Assembly: GCA_016197345.1 (NCBI GenBank)
Contig: JACPVY010000174.1
Span: forward strand, 1 to 5,669
Length of the DNA stretch: 5,669 nucleotides
From: Burkholderiales bacterium
GTDB taxonomy: Bacteria; Pseudomonadota; Gammaproteobacteria; Burkholderiales; Burkholderiaceae_D
Direction of reading: 5' to 3'
Shown here one piece after another: positions 1-5,225 of the stretch. The notes under the pieces were generated by a model. The model ran no database searches, had not been told where the DNA came from, and saw only the letters and a list, made by a program, of their open reading frames with translations. The stretch's first letter is position 1. Every line of letters starts with the position of its first letter. Made by a program: the position numbers and the translations under genes.

Positions 1-476
1 ATGGGACTGCTTTGGTCATCTAGCGTTAGCGGCCATACTTGCGCCTCACCTTGTATGCGCGCTTGCAAGCCTTCGCTATGAAAGGGGACATCTTGTTCTG
101 CCAAAACTGGGACACCCATATCAACGCTAATCGAGCCATCTTCTTCTAGTCGTGGTTCGATCACAGCCTTCATGGTTTGCACCCGCAAATGCCGTTTTTG
201 CGTCAAACCTTTGCTATAGACGAATTTGACGAACGCGCGTGAACCATTGCCGCATTGCTCAACTTCGCCGCCATCTGCATTGAAAATCCGATAGCGAAAA
301 TCTGTATCTGGCGTATCGGCTGCTTGCACTACCAAAATCTGATCGGCACCGATACCAAAGCGTCGATCCGCCAATGTGCGCCATTGTGCTGGCGTGAAAT
401 GGATGTCTTGATGAATGGCGTCGATCACAATGAAATCATTGCCCGCGCCGTGCATTTTAGAAAATTTCAGTTTCAT
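1..476 (-). CDS. dapF: Diaminopimelate epimerase, N-terminal part (3' end cut off by the window)
   Basis: DapF is a cytosolic, cofactor-independent epimerase that converts LL- to meso-diaminopimelate, the penultimate step of lysine synthesis and the source of the peptidoglycan cross-linking residue. About 158 codons are visible of a family length near 275-290. Translation from the ATG at 476 begins [19 protein letters not shown], the classic DapF start with the HGAGNDF substrate-binding motif at residues 9-15. RRFGIGADQ follows at 38-46, and the first catalytic cysteine is Cys75 in [15 protein letters not shown]. The second catalytic cysteine would lie beyond the window. A good Shine-Dalgarno (AAGGAAG) sits about 6 nt upstream of this ATG, which fixes the start. 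The gene follows the upstream acyltransferase stop by only 12 nt, so it is probably the last visible gene of a three-gene operon. No frameshift is seen. The product is secure from the N-terminal motifs. Confidence 0.96.
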   Translation of the reverse strand, partial: MKLKFSKMHGAGNDFIVIDAIHQDIHFTPAQWRTLADRRFGIGADQILVVQAADTPDTDFRYRIFNADGGEVEQCGNGSRAFVKFVYSKGLTQKRHLRVQTMKAVIEPRLEEDGSISVDMGVPVLAEQDVPFHSEGLQARIQGEAQVWPLTLDDQSSP

Positions 477-488
477 AGCAGACTTCCT

Positions 489-1361
489 TTATTTCTTGGC
501 ATAGACGCTTGGCTCGCCTTCAGGCCGGGTTTTGAAGCGGCGATGGCTCCAAAAATACTGCGAAGGCAATTGTATGGCTTGCTCTTCGATGAAGGCATTC
601 ATTCTACGCGTTGCCGCTTCTAAATCGTCGCCGGGGTAGTTTTCCCACGCCGGGAAGAATTCTACGCGCCAACCTTGGTAATTCGGTAGGAAACTAGCCA
701 CCACGGGAATCAATTTCGCCCCTGTGCTGGCCGCAATACGGGCTGGCGCGGTCAAGGTCGCCGCTGGGACGCCAAAGAAAGGGACAAAATAGGCATTGCT
801 AACGCCAAAATCCATATCCGGCAACATGAAATACGGTAGGCGATTTTTCATCGCACGAATGATGGGCTTGATGCCTTCACTCCGGGAAAATAATTCAACC
901 GGGCGAAAACGCGAACGTCCTTTGCGCAAAGCAGCATCAAACGCGCGATTTTTTTGCCGCACGTAGATCGAGCATAGCGAGCTTTCTAGCATCACCGCGA
1001 CCCCGGCCACATCCAAGCACACAAAATGGGGACATAGCAAAATCGTTGGCCCAGCTTCAATTTCAGCGAGCGGTACGCTAGGTTCGACCACAATCAAGCG
1101 CCGCAAACGCGCTTCGGAAGCCCACCACAAAATGCCGCGTTCCCACACGCTACGGGAATAATCGCGAAAATGCTGTTTGGCGAGCGCATAGCGTTCATCT
1201 TCGCTCAATTCAGGGCGACACAAACGTAGATTCGTCAGCGTGATATGGCGGCGTGATTTCAGCAAATAAAACAAAATGCTGCCAATGCCACTGGCAAAGC
1301 GGCCCAAAATCGGCAGCGGCAGCCAATGCATGAGCCACATAATGCCTAGCAATACTCTCAT
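489..1361 (-). CDS. LpxL/LpxM-family lipid A acyltransferase, second paralogue
   Basis: This 290-residue protein belongs to the LpxL/HtrB/LpxM (lysophospholipid acyltransferase-like) family, inner-membrane enzymes that add secondary acyl chains to Kdo2-lipid A from acyl-ACP. It has a hydrophobic N-terminal segment (residues 1-33, ending near LLKSRR). The catalytic HX4D motif is PHFVCLD with His112 and Asp117, and WWASEARLRRL lies just before it. Further family blocks are IYVRQKNRAFDAALRKG around 132-148, LPYFMLPDMDFG, the VPFFGVPAATLTAPARIA segment, and a C-terminal QYFWSHRRFKTRP. The region after the His motif reads YVRQKN where the neighbouring paralogue has YRPPRK, so acyl-chain or position specificity may differ. 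The start is the ATG at 1361, with AGAGGA about 6 nt upstream; it overlaps the stop of the preceding gene as ATGA, indicating translational coupling. Whether it is LpxL- or LpxM-like cannot be decided by eye, so no symbol is given. Confidence 0.93.
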   Translation of the reverse strand: MRVLLGIMWLMHWLPLPILGRFASGIGSILFYLLKSRRHITLTNLRLCRPELSEDERYALAKQHFRDYSRSVWERGILWWASEARLRRLIVVEPSVPLAEIEAGPTILLCPHFVCLDVAGVAVMLESSLCSIYVRQKNRAFDAALRKGRSRFRPVELFSRSEGIKPIIRAMKNRLPYFMLPDMDFGVSNAYFVPFFGVPAATLTAPARIAASTGAKLIPVVASFLPNYQGWRVEFFPAWENYPGDDLEAATRRMNAFIEEQAIQLPSQYFWSHRRFKTRPEGEPSVYAKK

Positions 1362-2206
1362 GCCAAATCCTCTGGTGCAGCTTCAACGCCGGCTGGTGTT
1401 TTATAGCGGTTATAACTCCACACATATTGCGCCGGGCAGCGCGCGATTAATTCTTCCATCGCGGCGTTAATCGCGCGCGCTTGTTCTGCTGGTGTGCCTT
1501 CTAGCGCGTGTTGAAATGGTGCAAAGCGGACTAAAAAGCCACGTCCCCAAGGCAGACGTTCAGCGTAGGTCAGCACCAATACCGCGCCACTCATTTTTTG
1601 CAATTTCGCAGGTAAGGTCATGGTGTAAGCGGCTTTGCCAAAAAATTTGGCCCACACGCCTTCACCTTGATGTGGGGTTTGATCAGGCAGTAATCCGATA
1701 GGGCGGCCGGCTTTCAGCGTTTTGGCGAGAATGCGCACGCCGGATAAATTCGCGGGGGCTAATTCCAAGTTTTGCCGCGCGCGCGCGCCTTCGACTAGCG
1801 GCTTAAGAATGGATTTGCGTGGTGGGCGATACATCACCGTCAGCCGGGTTTGATGGGCAATCGCTTGCGCAGTTAATTCAAAACAACCCAAATGTGGCGT
1901 TAAAAAGATGATGCCCTGTCCCTCATCTATATAGCGTTGCACCAATTCCCAATTTTCCACGCGGCAAATATTTTGCACACGTTTGGGGCTTGCGCACCAC
2001 ACAAAAGGCAGTTCCATAATACTTTTTCCCGCCTCCGCAATCGCGCGATTGCGTAGTTTTTGATAATTGGCAAAGGCGAGATTTTGGCGCATGCGACGAC
2101 GATAGCCGCCAGCAAACAGATACACTAACCAACCCAACACGATGCCTGCGCCATGCAAAATTGGCAATGGCAATAGGGCGAGCAAGCGAAACAAGGCAAC
2201 CAGCAT
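1358..2206 (-). CDS. lpxL: LpxL/HtrB-type lipid A lauroyl/myristoyl acyltransferase, first paralogue
   Basis: First gene of the minus-strand operon, a homologue of LpxL/HtrB, which transfers a secondary acyl chain from acyl-ACP onto Kdo2-lipid IVA at the inner membrane. From the ATG at 2206 the protein has 282 residues. A hydrophobic N-terminus (VALFRLLALLPLPILHGAG) leads into a basic GGYRRRMRQNLAF segment. The catalytic HX4E motif is PHLGCFE with His105 and Glu110. YRPPRK follows at about 126-131, then GLLPDQTP and a C-terminal PAQYVWSYNRYKTP. Length is slightly short of E. coli LpxL (about 306) but usual for betaproteobacterial members. An in-frame TTG at 2227 would add seven residues (MSILADD). 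I prefer the ATG because the family normally begins close to the hydrophobic segment and the TTG has no Shine-Dalgarno, although the one before the ATG is also weak. The -35 box of the divergent metK promoter lies only 15 nt upstream of this ATG. I could not identify a convincing minus-strand promoter. Confidence 0.93.
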   Translation of the reverse strand: MLVALFRLLALLPLPILHGAGIVLGWLVYLFAGGYRRRMRQNLAFANYQKLRNRAIAEAGKSIMELPFVWCASPKRVQNICRVENWELVQRYIDEGQGIIFLTPHLGCFELTAQAIAHQTRLTVMYRPPRKSILKPLVEGARARQNLELAPANLSGVRILAKTLKAGRPIGLLPDQTPHQGEGVWAKFFGKAAYTMTLPAKLQKMSGAVLVLTYAERLPWGRGFLVRFAPFQHALEGTPAEQARAINAAMEELIARCPAQYVWSYNRYKTPAGVEAAPEDLA

Positions 2207-2220
2207 ATCGTCAGCCAAAA

Positions 2221-2250
2221 TGGACAAAATTTTTTAAAGAGGCGTAAAAT
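2221..2250 (+). promoter_or_regulatory. Predicted sigma-70 promoter of metK
   Basis: TGGACA at 2221-2226 (one mismatch to TTGACA) and TAAAAT at 2245-2250 (one mismatch to TATAAT) are separated by 18 bp. Transcription would begin near 2257, a few bases before the riboswitch P1 region, which supports both calls. The promoter lies between the divergent lpxL start (ATG at 2206) and the metK leader, so RNA polymerase bound here could interfere with lpxL transcription. Predicted from sequence only. Confidence 0.6.
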
Positions 2251-2261
2251 AGCACGAATCA

Positions 2262-2327
2262 GTATCCGCCGAGTTAACCGACAACTTGCGAGGCGGCCTA
2301 TAAATTTCGCTAAAGCGTCGCAGGACC
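2262..2327 (+). promoter_or_regulatory. SAM-II-like riboswitch in the metK leader
   Basis: The leader contains the SAM-II layout. P1 is CCGCC (2266-2270) paired with GGCGG (2292-2296). The loop between the strands begins GAGUUAACCG, close to the GAUUUAACCG of the well-known metX SAM-II aptamer as I remember it. The 3' tail has an AUAAAU segment (2300-2305) followed by CGCUAAA (2308-2314), again as in SAM-II. Two pseudoknot pairings are possible between loop and tail: GCGA (2288-2291) with UCGC (2307-2310), and CGAC (2279-2282) with GUCG (2317-2320). Family knowledge: SAM-II aptamers bind S-adenosylmethionine and repress methionine/SAM genes, and occur in alpha- and betaproteobacteria. The gene here makes SAM, so feedback repression is expected. 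Odd points: the aptamer ends about 60 nt before the metK ATG, whereas SAM-II often overlaps the ribosome binding site directly. The related SAM-V class is the main alternative. Not checked against a covariance model. Confidence 0.75.
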
Positions 2328-2386
2328 CCACCTCGGATACCGCGACAATTCTATCCACCGCTTCAACAGTTTAGGAATACCGCAAT

Positions 2387-3550
2387 ATGTCGAACGATTT
2401 TCTGTTTACGTCTGAATCCGTGTCCGAAGGCCACCCAGATAAAGTGGCCGATCAAATTTCTGATGCCATTCTCGATGCAATCCTGACCCAAGATCCTAAA
2501 GCTCGCGTCGCCGCTGAAACCCTGTGCAATACCGGTTTAGTCGTGCTAGCGGGTGAAATCACCACCCATGCCAACGTTGATTACATTCACGTTGCGCGTG
2601 AAACCATCAAACGCATAGGCTACGACAATACCGAGTTCGGTATCGATTACCGTGGTTGCGCAGTGATGGTCTGCTATGACAAACAATCTCCTGATATCGC
2701 TCAAGGCGTCGATGAAGGCGCAGGCTTAGACCTCGATCAGGGCGCAGGCGACCAAGGTTTGATGTTTGGCTATGCGTGCGATGAAACCCCAGAATTAATG
2801 CCTGCTGCAATTTATTACTCGCATCGTTTGGTCGAGCGTCAATCGCAATTGCGCAAAGATGGCCGTCTGCCATGGTTGCGTCCAGATGCGAAATCGCAAG
2901 TCACCTTGCGCTATGTGAATGGTCAACCAGTCGCGGTCGATACCGTCGTGCTCTCGACCCAACATGCACCGGAAATGCAGCACAAGCAAATCGAAGAAGC
3001 CGTCATCGAAGAAATCATCAAAAAAGTGTTGCCAGCAAAATGGTTGGAAAAAACCCGCTATCTGGTCAACCCAACTGGTCGTTTCGTCATCGGTGGCCCA
3101 CAAGGCGATTGCGGTTTGACTGGTCGCAAAATCATCGTTGATACCTACGGCGGCGCTTGCCCGCACGGTGGCGGTGCTTTCTCGGGTAAAGATCCATCGA
3201 AAGTGGATCGCTCGGCTGCTTACGCTGCACGCTATGTCGCGAAAAACATCGTTGCCGCAGGTTTGGCACGTCAATGCCAAATTCAAGTCAGCTATGCGAT
3301 TGGCGTGGCGAAACCAATCAATATCACCGTGTATACCGAAGGTACGGGCGTCATCCCTGATGACAAAATCGCCGAATTGGTACGCGAACACTTCGATTTG
3401 CGTCCAAAAGGCATTGTGCAAATGCTTGATTTGTTGCGTCCTATCTACACGAAATCTGCTGCTTACGGCCATTTCGGTCGTGAAGAACCTGAATTTACGT
3501 GGGAACGCACCGACAAAGCTGCCGCTTTGCGCGCCGCTGCTGGCCTGTAA
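2387..3550 (+). CDS. metK: S-adenosylmethionine synthetase (methionine adenosyltransferase)
   Basis: MetK makes S-adenosylmethionine from methionine and ATP in the cytosol, releasing phosphate and pyrophosphate; the enzyme is normally a tetramer. The 387 residues match the family length (E. coli 384). The three-part fold is complete. [19 protein letters not shown] at the N-terminus carries catalytic His16 and metal-binding Asp18. The ATP-binding [12 protein letters not shown] is at 119-130. The glycine-rich phosphate loop [23 protein letters not shown] starts at 261. The C-terminal [19 protein letters not shown] and [15 protein letters not shown] blocks close the protein. The ATG at 2387 is preceded by AGGA at 2373-2376 with a rather long 10-nt spacer. 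The gene sits alone between its own promoter and SAM-II-like leader and a strong terminator, so it is likely monocistronic and feedback-controlled by SAM. No missing key residue is seen. Confidence 0.98.
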   Translation: MSNDFLFTSESVSEGHPDKVADQISDAILDAILTQDPKARVAAETLCNTGLVVLAGEITTHANVDYIHVARETIKRIGYDNTEFGIDYRGCAVMVCYDKQSPDIAQGVDEGAGLDLDQGAGDQGLMFGYACDETPELMPAAIYYSHRLVERQSQLRKDGRLPWLRPDAKSQVTLRYVNGQPVAVDTVVLSTQHAPEMQHKQIEEAVIEEIIKKVLPAKWLEKTRYLVNPTGRFVIGGPQGDCGLTGRKIIVDTYGGACPHGGGAFSGKDPSKVDRSAAYAARYVAKNIVAAGLARQCQIQVSYAIGVAKPINITVYTEGTGVIPDDKIAELVREHFDLRPKGIVQMLDLLRPIYTKSAAYGHFGREEPEFTWERTDKAAALRAAAGL

Positions 3551-3573
3551 TCGTCCGCGTTGTTAAAAAAATG

Positions 3574-3605
3574 CGCCCAGGCTGTTTAGCTTGGGCGTTT
3601 TTCTA
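3574..3605 (+). terminator. Intrinsic terminator of metK
   Basis: A 9-bp stem, CGCCCAGGC (3574-3582) with GCTTGGGCG (3589-3597), contains one G-T pair and closes a 6-nt loop. It is followed at once by a T-rich run starting at 3598 (TTTTTCTATTATTTTT). It lies 23 nt after the metK stop. The A7 run just before the stem would give some activity on the other strand too, but no minus-strand gene ends here. Confidence 0.9.
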
Positions 3606-3632
3606 TTATTTTTGGGATAGGTGACTGGGGTC

Positions 3633-4700
3633 ATGTGTTTTCGTGTGCGCCAAGCAGCTTGGCTGGCGATGATGATGGTGGCGCTAGCGAGTGCGCCGAG
3701 TTGTGCAACAGCCGCGACCGCTGCAAGTAGCCATGCCAGCACCCATGCTAAGGATGCGAGCAAAAAAAACACCAGCGCTAAAGCCAAAGCTACCACTAAT
3801 AAAGCTGCCAATAAAACCCCTAGCGTGCCGAATAATCAGCGCTTAGCCGATTTATGTAAGCGCTTAGCACCGCGTCTGCCTGGCGTCTCCGTCAACGATT
3901 GTAAAAATACGGCCTTAGTTGCCAGCTCCGCGCAATCGCGCGAAGGCGTTCCTATGCTAGTGAAAGAGCAGGCTGCCGCAAAAGGTAAGCCCGAGTTGCG
4001 GATTTTGATGTTGGGTGGGATACACGGCGACGAGCCGACCGCATCGGCCATCGTTTTCCAATGGATGAAGCTATTGCAAACCCCTGCCGCACAAGGATTT
4101 CACTGGAAAATCGCGCCCGTCGTCAATCCCGATGGCATGCTAGCGGCGAAGCAAAAGCGCACCAATGCTAAGGGCGTTGATTTGAATCGCAACTTCCCCA
4201 CCCCGAATTGGAAAACCGAAGCGCCACGCTATTGGGTCAAAGAAACTGGCAGCGATCCGCGCCGTTTTCCCGGCACGACCCCACTTTCTGAGCCAGAAAG
4301 CCGTTGGGTGAACGATCAAATTGAGCGTTTCAAGCCGAATGTGGTGATTTCGATTCACGCGCCTTTTGGTGTGCTCGATTTTGATGGCCCGGTGGAGCCA
4401 CCGCAAAAGTTTGGCCGCTTGATGTTTAACCCGGTCGGCGTGTACCCCGGCTCGCTCGGCAACTATGTCGGCTTGCATAAAAATCTGCCTGTCATCACGA
4501 TTGAATTACCGAATTCACAAACCATGCCACCGGACGCCGAAGTGCAACGCATTTGGCTCGATATGCTGACGTGGATACGCGGCCATGTGCCGCCGACTAG
4601 CAGCAAAAAAGCGCCCGCTGCAAGCAAGGCGAGCAGTAAGGCTAGTAGCAAAGCTAGCACCAAGAAGAGTGCAGCATCGGCTGCGGCGTCGCATAAGTAG
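3633..4700 (+). CDS. Exported M14-family zinc carboxypeptidase, MpaA-like, with Lys/Ala/Ser-rich tails
   Basis: This 355-residue protein has the full M14 metallocarboxypeptidase active site: Zn ligands His131 and Glu134 in GGIHGDEP, VNPDG, the diagnostic GVDLNRNFP block (Arg186), third Zn ligand His242 in VVISIHAPFG, and catalytic Glu291 in VITIELP. The order and wording (NRNFPxxNWK, SEPES, HAP, PGSLGNY) resemble murein peptide amidase MpaA, which cleaves the gamma-D-Glu-meso-Dap bond; cell-wall peptide turnover is therefore inferred, not shown. Unlike cytosolic MpaA it starts with a probable signal peptide (CFRVRQ, hydrophobic AAWLAMMMVALASAPS, likely cleavage near ATAA). A low-complexity Lys/Ala/Ser/Thr stretch follows (about 31-63), then two cysteines (75 and 90) that could form a disulfide. 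The C-terminus (about 323-355) is again a Lys/Ser/Ala repeat tail. The start could be GTG at 3621, four codons earlier. ATG at 3633 is preferred, with AGG at 3619-3621 at about 11 nt. A TATTAT at 3604-3609 is a weak -10 candidate without a clear -35. Confidence 0.88.
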   Translation: MCFRVRQAAWLAMMMVALASAPSCATAATAASSHASTHAKDASKKNTSAKAKATTNKAANKTPSVPNNQRLADLCKRLAPRLPGVSVNDCKNTALVASSAQSREGVPMLVKEQAAAKGKPELRILMLGGIHGDEPTASAIVFQWMKLLQTPAAQGFHWKIAPVVNPDGMLAAKQKRTNAKGVDLNRNFPTPNWKTEAPRYWVKETGSDPRRFPGTTPLSEPESRWVNDQIERFKPNVVISIHAPFGVLDFDGPVEPPQKFGRLMFNPVGVYPGSLGNYVGLHKNLPVITIELPNSQTMPPDAEVQRIWLDMLTWIRGHVPPTSSKKAPAASKASSKASSKASTKKSAASAAASHK

Positions 4701-4792
4701 GTGTTGATGGATGGGCTGGGCGTTGCCCGATGCGAAAGGCGCATATCCCTCGCCTGCTTGAGGCTGTCGCAAAACTAAAACGATTCCTGTAG

Positions 4793-4811
4793 GGTGGGCA
4801 ATTTGCCCACC
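4793..4811. repeat. REP-type palindrome, left copy
   Basis: GGTGGGCAA (4793-4801) and TTGCCCACC (4803-4811) form a perfect 9-bp inverted repeat around a single T. It lies 93 nt after the M14 gene stop. Such a hairpin could stabilise the 3' end of the M14 mRNA or stop readthrough, although no T-run follows it. Confidence 0.85.
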
Positions 4812-4915
4812 AAAACGCTGATCATCCTCAGCATTCATATTGGCTTATATCATCCGCAAGGTGCGATTTACGACGTGTTTTTCTCAATTGTTGGGCGGCA
4901 CAGGTGCACACTTTT

Positions 4916-4934
4916 GGTGGGCGAGTCGCCCACC
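4916..4934. repeat. REP-type palindrome, right copy
   Basis: GGTGGGCGA (4916-4924) and TCGCCCACC (4926-4934) form a second perfect 9-bp inverted repeat around a single G. It mirrors the left copy. The two differ only in the bases next to the centre, AA/TT on the left and GA/TC on the right, and these changes keep pairing intact, which suggests the structure itself is or was selected. Confidence 0.85.
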
Positions 4935-5051
4935 CTACTACGAAAAACAAAACTACCCTTTCGCGACAGCCTTGAGCGGGCGAGGGTATGTACTCCCTTT
5001 TCGCGATAGTCTCCAACATCACCGCTAGCGATACCCGCTGTCGCCAAGCAC

Positions 5052-5084
5052 CCGCAAAAAATTCCCACCTCATCCGCAAAAAAT
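5052..5084. repeat. Two phased A-tract direct repeats upstream of the ahcY promoter
   Basis: CCGCAAAAAAT occurs at 5052-5062 and again at 5074-5084. The start-to-start distance is 22 bp, about two helical turns, so both A6 tracts face the same side of the DNA. Relative to the predicted ahcY start near 5122 they centre at about -64 and -42. They may act as intrinsically curved DNA or an UP-like element. The rest of the 4701-5225 gap outside the repeat, promoter and riboswitch shows nothing else I can support. Confidence 0.5.
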
Positions 5085-5085
5085 C

Positions 5086-5116
5086 TTGCCAATTCGCGCC
5101 AGCTTAGTGCTAAGAT
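5086..5116 (+). promoter_or_regulatory. Predicted extended -10 promoter of ahcY
   Basis: TAAGAT at 5111-5116 is preceded by TGC (5108-5110), giving an extended -10 (TGnTAAGAT). A TTGCCA at 5086-5091 could be the -35, but the spacer is 19 bp, longer than ideal, which fits reliance on the extended -10. Transcription would start near 5122, exactly where P1 of the SAH riboswitch begins. A CTTAG/CTAAG palindrome (5103-5114) overlaps the -10 box. Confidence 0.55.
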
Positions 5117-5121
5117 TCGGC

Positions 5122-5189
5122 TTCCGAGGAGCGTTGCGACGGATTTTCCCAAATTCGCCAGGCTCGGAATTCTTCATGCAACCGCGCTC
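5122..5189 (+). promoter_or_regulatory. SAH riboswitch in the ahcY leader
   Basis: This matches the S-adenosylhomocysteine riboswitch. The conserved core CCGAGGAGCGUUGCGACGG runs from 5124 to 5142 and is completed by GCCAGGCUCGG at 5157-5167. P1 is UUCCGAG (5122-5128) with CUCGGAA (5163-5169), a perfect 7-bp stem. GCGA (5136-5139) with UCGC (5155-5158) can form the inner P2. The downstream strand pairs back as GCAAC (5178-5182) with GUUGC (5133-5137) and GCUC (5186-5189) with GAGC (5129-5132), forming the pseudoknot helix with a small bulge. Family knowledge: this class binds SAH with strong discrimination against SAM and turns on ahcY and related genes when SAH accumulates, mostly in beta- and gammaproteobacteria. 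Here it stands 36 nt upstream of the ahcY ATG, the expected position. Confidence 0.95.
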
Positions 5190-5225
5190 ACGTTACTTTT
5201 TTCTAAACATTGAAAGGAGGGCGTG

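Larger units (their letters stand above)
4731..5006. repeat. MITE-like imperfect inverted repeat with two REP hairpins
   Basis: The stretch from about 4731 to 4815 is repeated in reverse complement from about 5006 back to 4912. Matching blocks, read outside to inside, are GCGAAAGG / GCGAAAAGG, ATCCCTCGCC / TACCCTCGCC, AGGCTGTCGC (4761-4770) / AGGCTGTCGC (reverse strand, 4963-4972), GTAGGGTGGGC on both sides, and CCCACCAAAA / TTTTGGTGGG at the inner edges. The arms differ by small indels and substitutions, so the copy is old or degenerate. The roughly 100-bp centre holds only a small hairpin, GCTGA (4817-4821) with TCAGC (4828-4832). All reading frames through it look like unrelated low-quality peptides, so I call no gene. 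GTAGGGTGGGC-type palindromes are typical of REP/MITE elements mobilised in trans. No target-site duplication was found, and the ends are approximate. Confidence 0.75.

Noticed and set aside
255..623. Open frame of 122 codons on the plus strand
   Set aside because: It lies antisense to the dapF start and the end of the second acyltransferase, has no recognisable motif, and the minus-strand genes explain the sequence fully.
2207..2227. TTG start at 2227 for the first acyltransferase
   Set aside because: It adds seven residues not typical of the family, lacks a Shine-Dalgarno and overlaps the metK -35 box; the ATG at 2206 fits better, though not decisively.
2795..3472. Long 225-codon minus-strand open frame inside metK
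   Set aside because: It is a mirror of the strongly conserved metK coding frame; its His/Phe/Asp-rich peptide resembles no family and it has no ribosome binding site.
3621..3632. GTG start at 3621 for the M14 peptidase
   Set aside because: The only AGG nearby overlaps that GTG, so it cannot serve it; the ATG at 3633 gives workable spacing and a compact signal peptide.
3633..3720. Lipoprotein signal (cysteine after SAPS) in the M14 peptidase
   Set aside because: The residues before the cysteine (A-P-S-C) do not fit the usual lipobox pattern; an ordinary signal peptidase I site after ATA is more likely.
4718..4728. GGGC-GTT-GCCC hairpin after the M14 gene as a terminator
   Set aside because: The stem is only 4 bp and no T-run follows; the REP hairpin downstream is the stronger 3'-end structure.
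4794..5152. Several overlapping open frames of 60-95 codons on both strands in the metK-ahcY side intergenic region
   Set aside because: They run through the inverted repeat and its hairpins, so the peptides are translations of repeat DNA, with no start signals or recognisable domains.
5178..5203. Intrinsic terminator formed with the T6 run after the SAH riboswitch
   Set aside because: Only about 3 bp can pair immediately before the T-run; the sequence there is better explained as the riboswitch pseudoknot strand and spacer.
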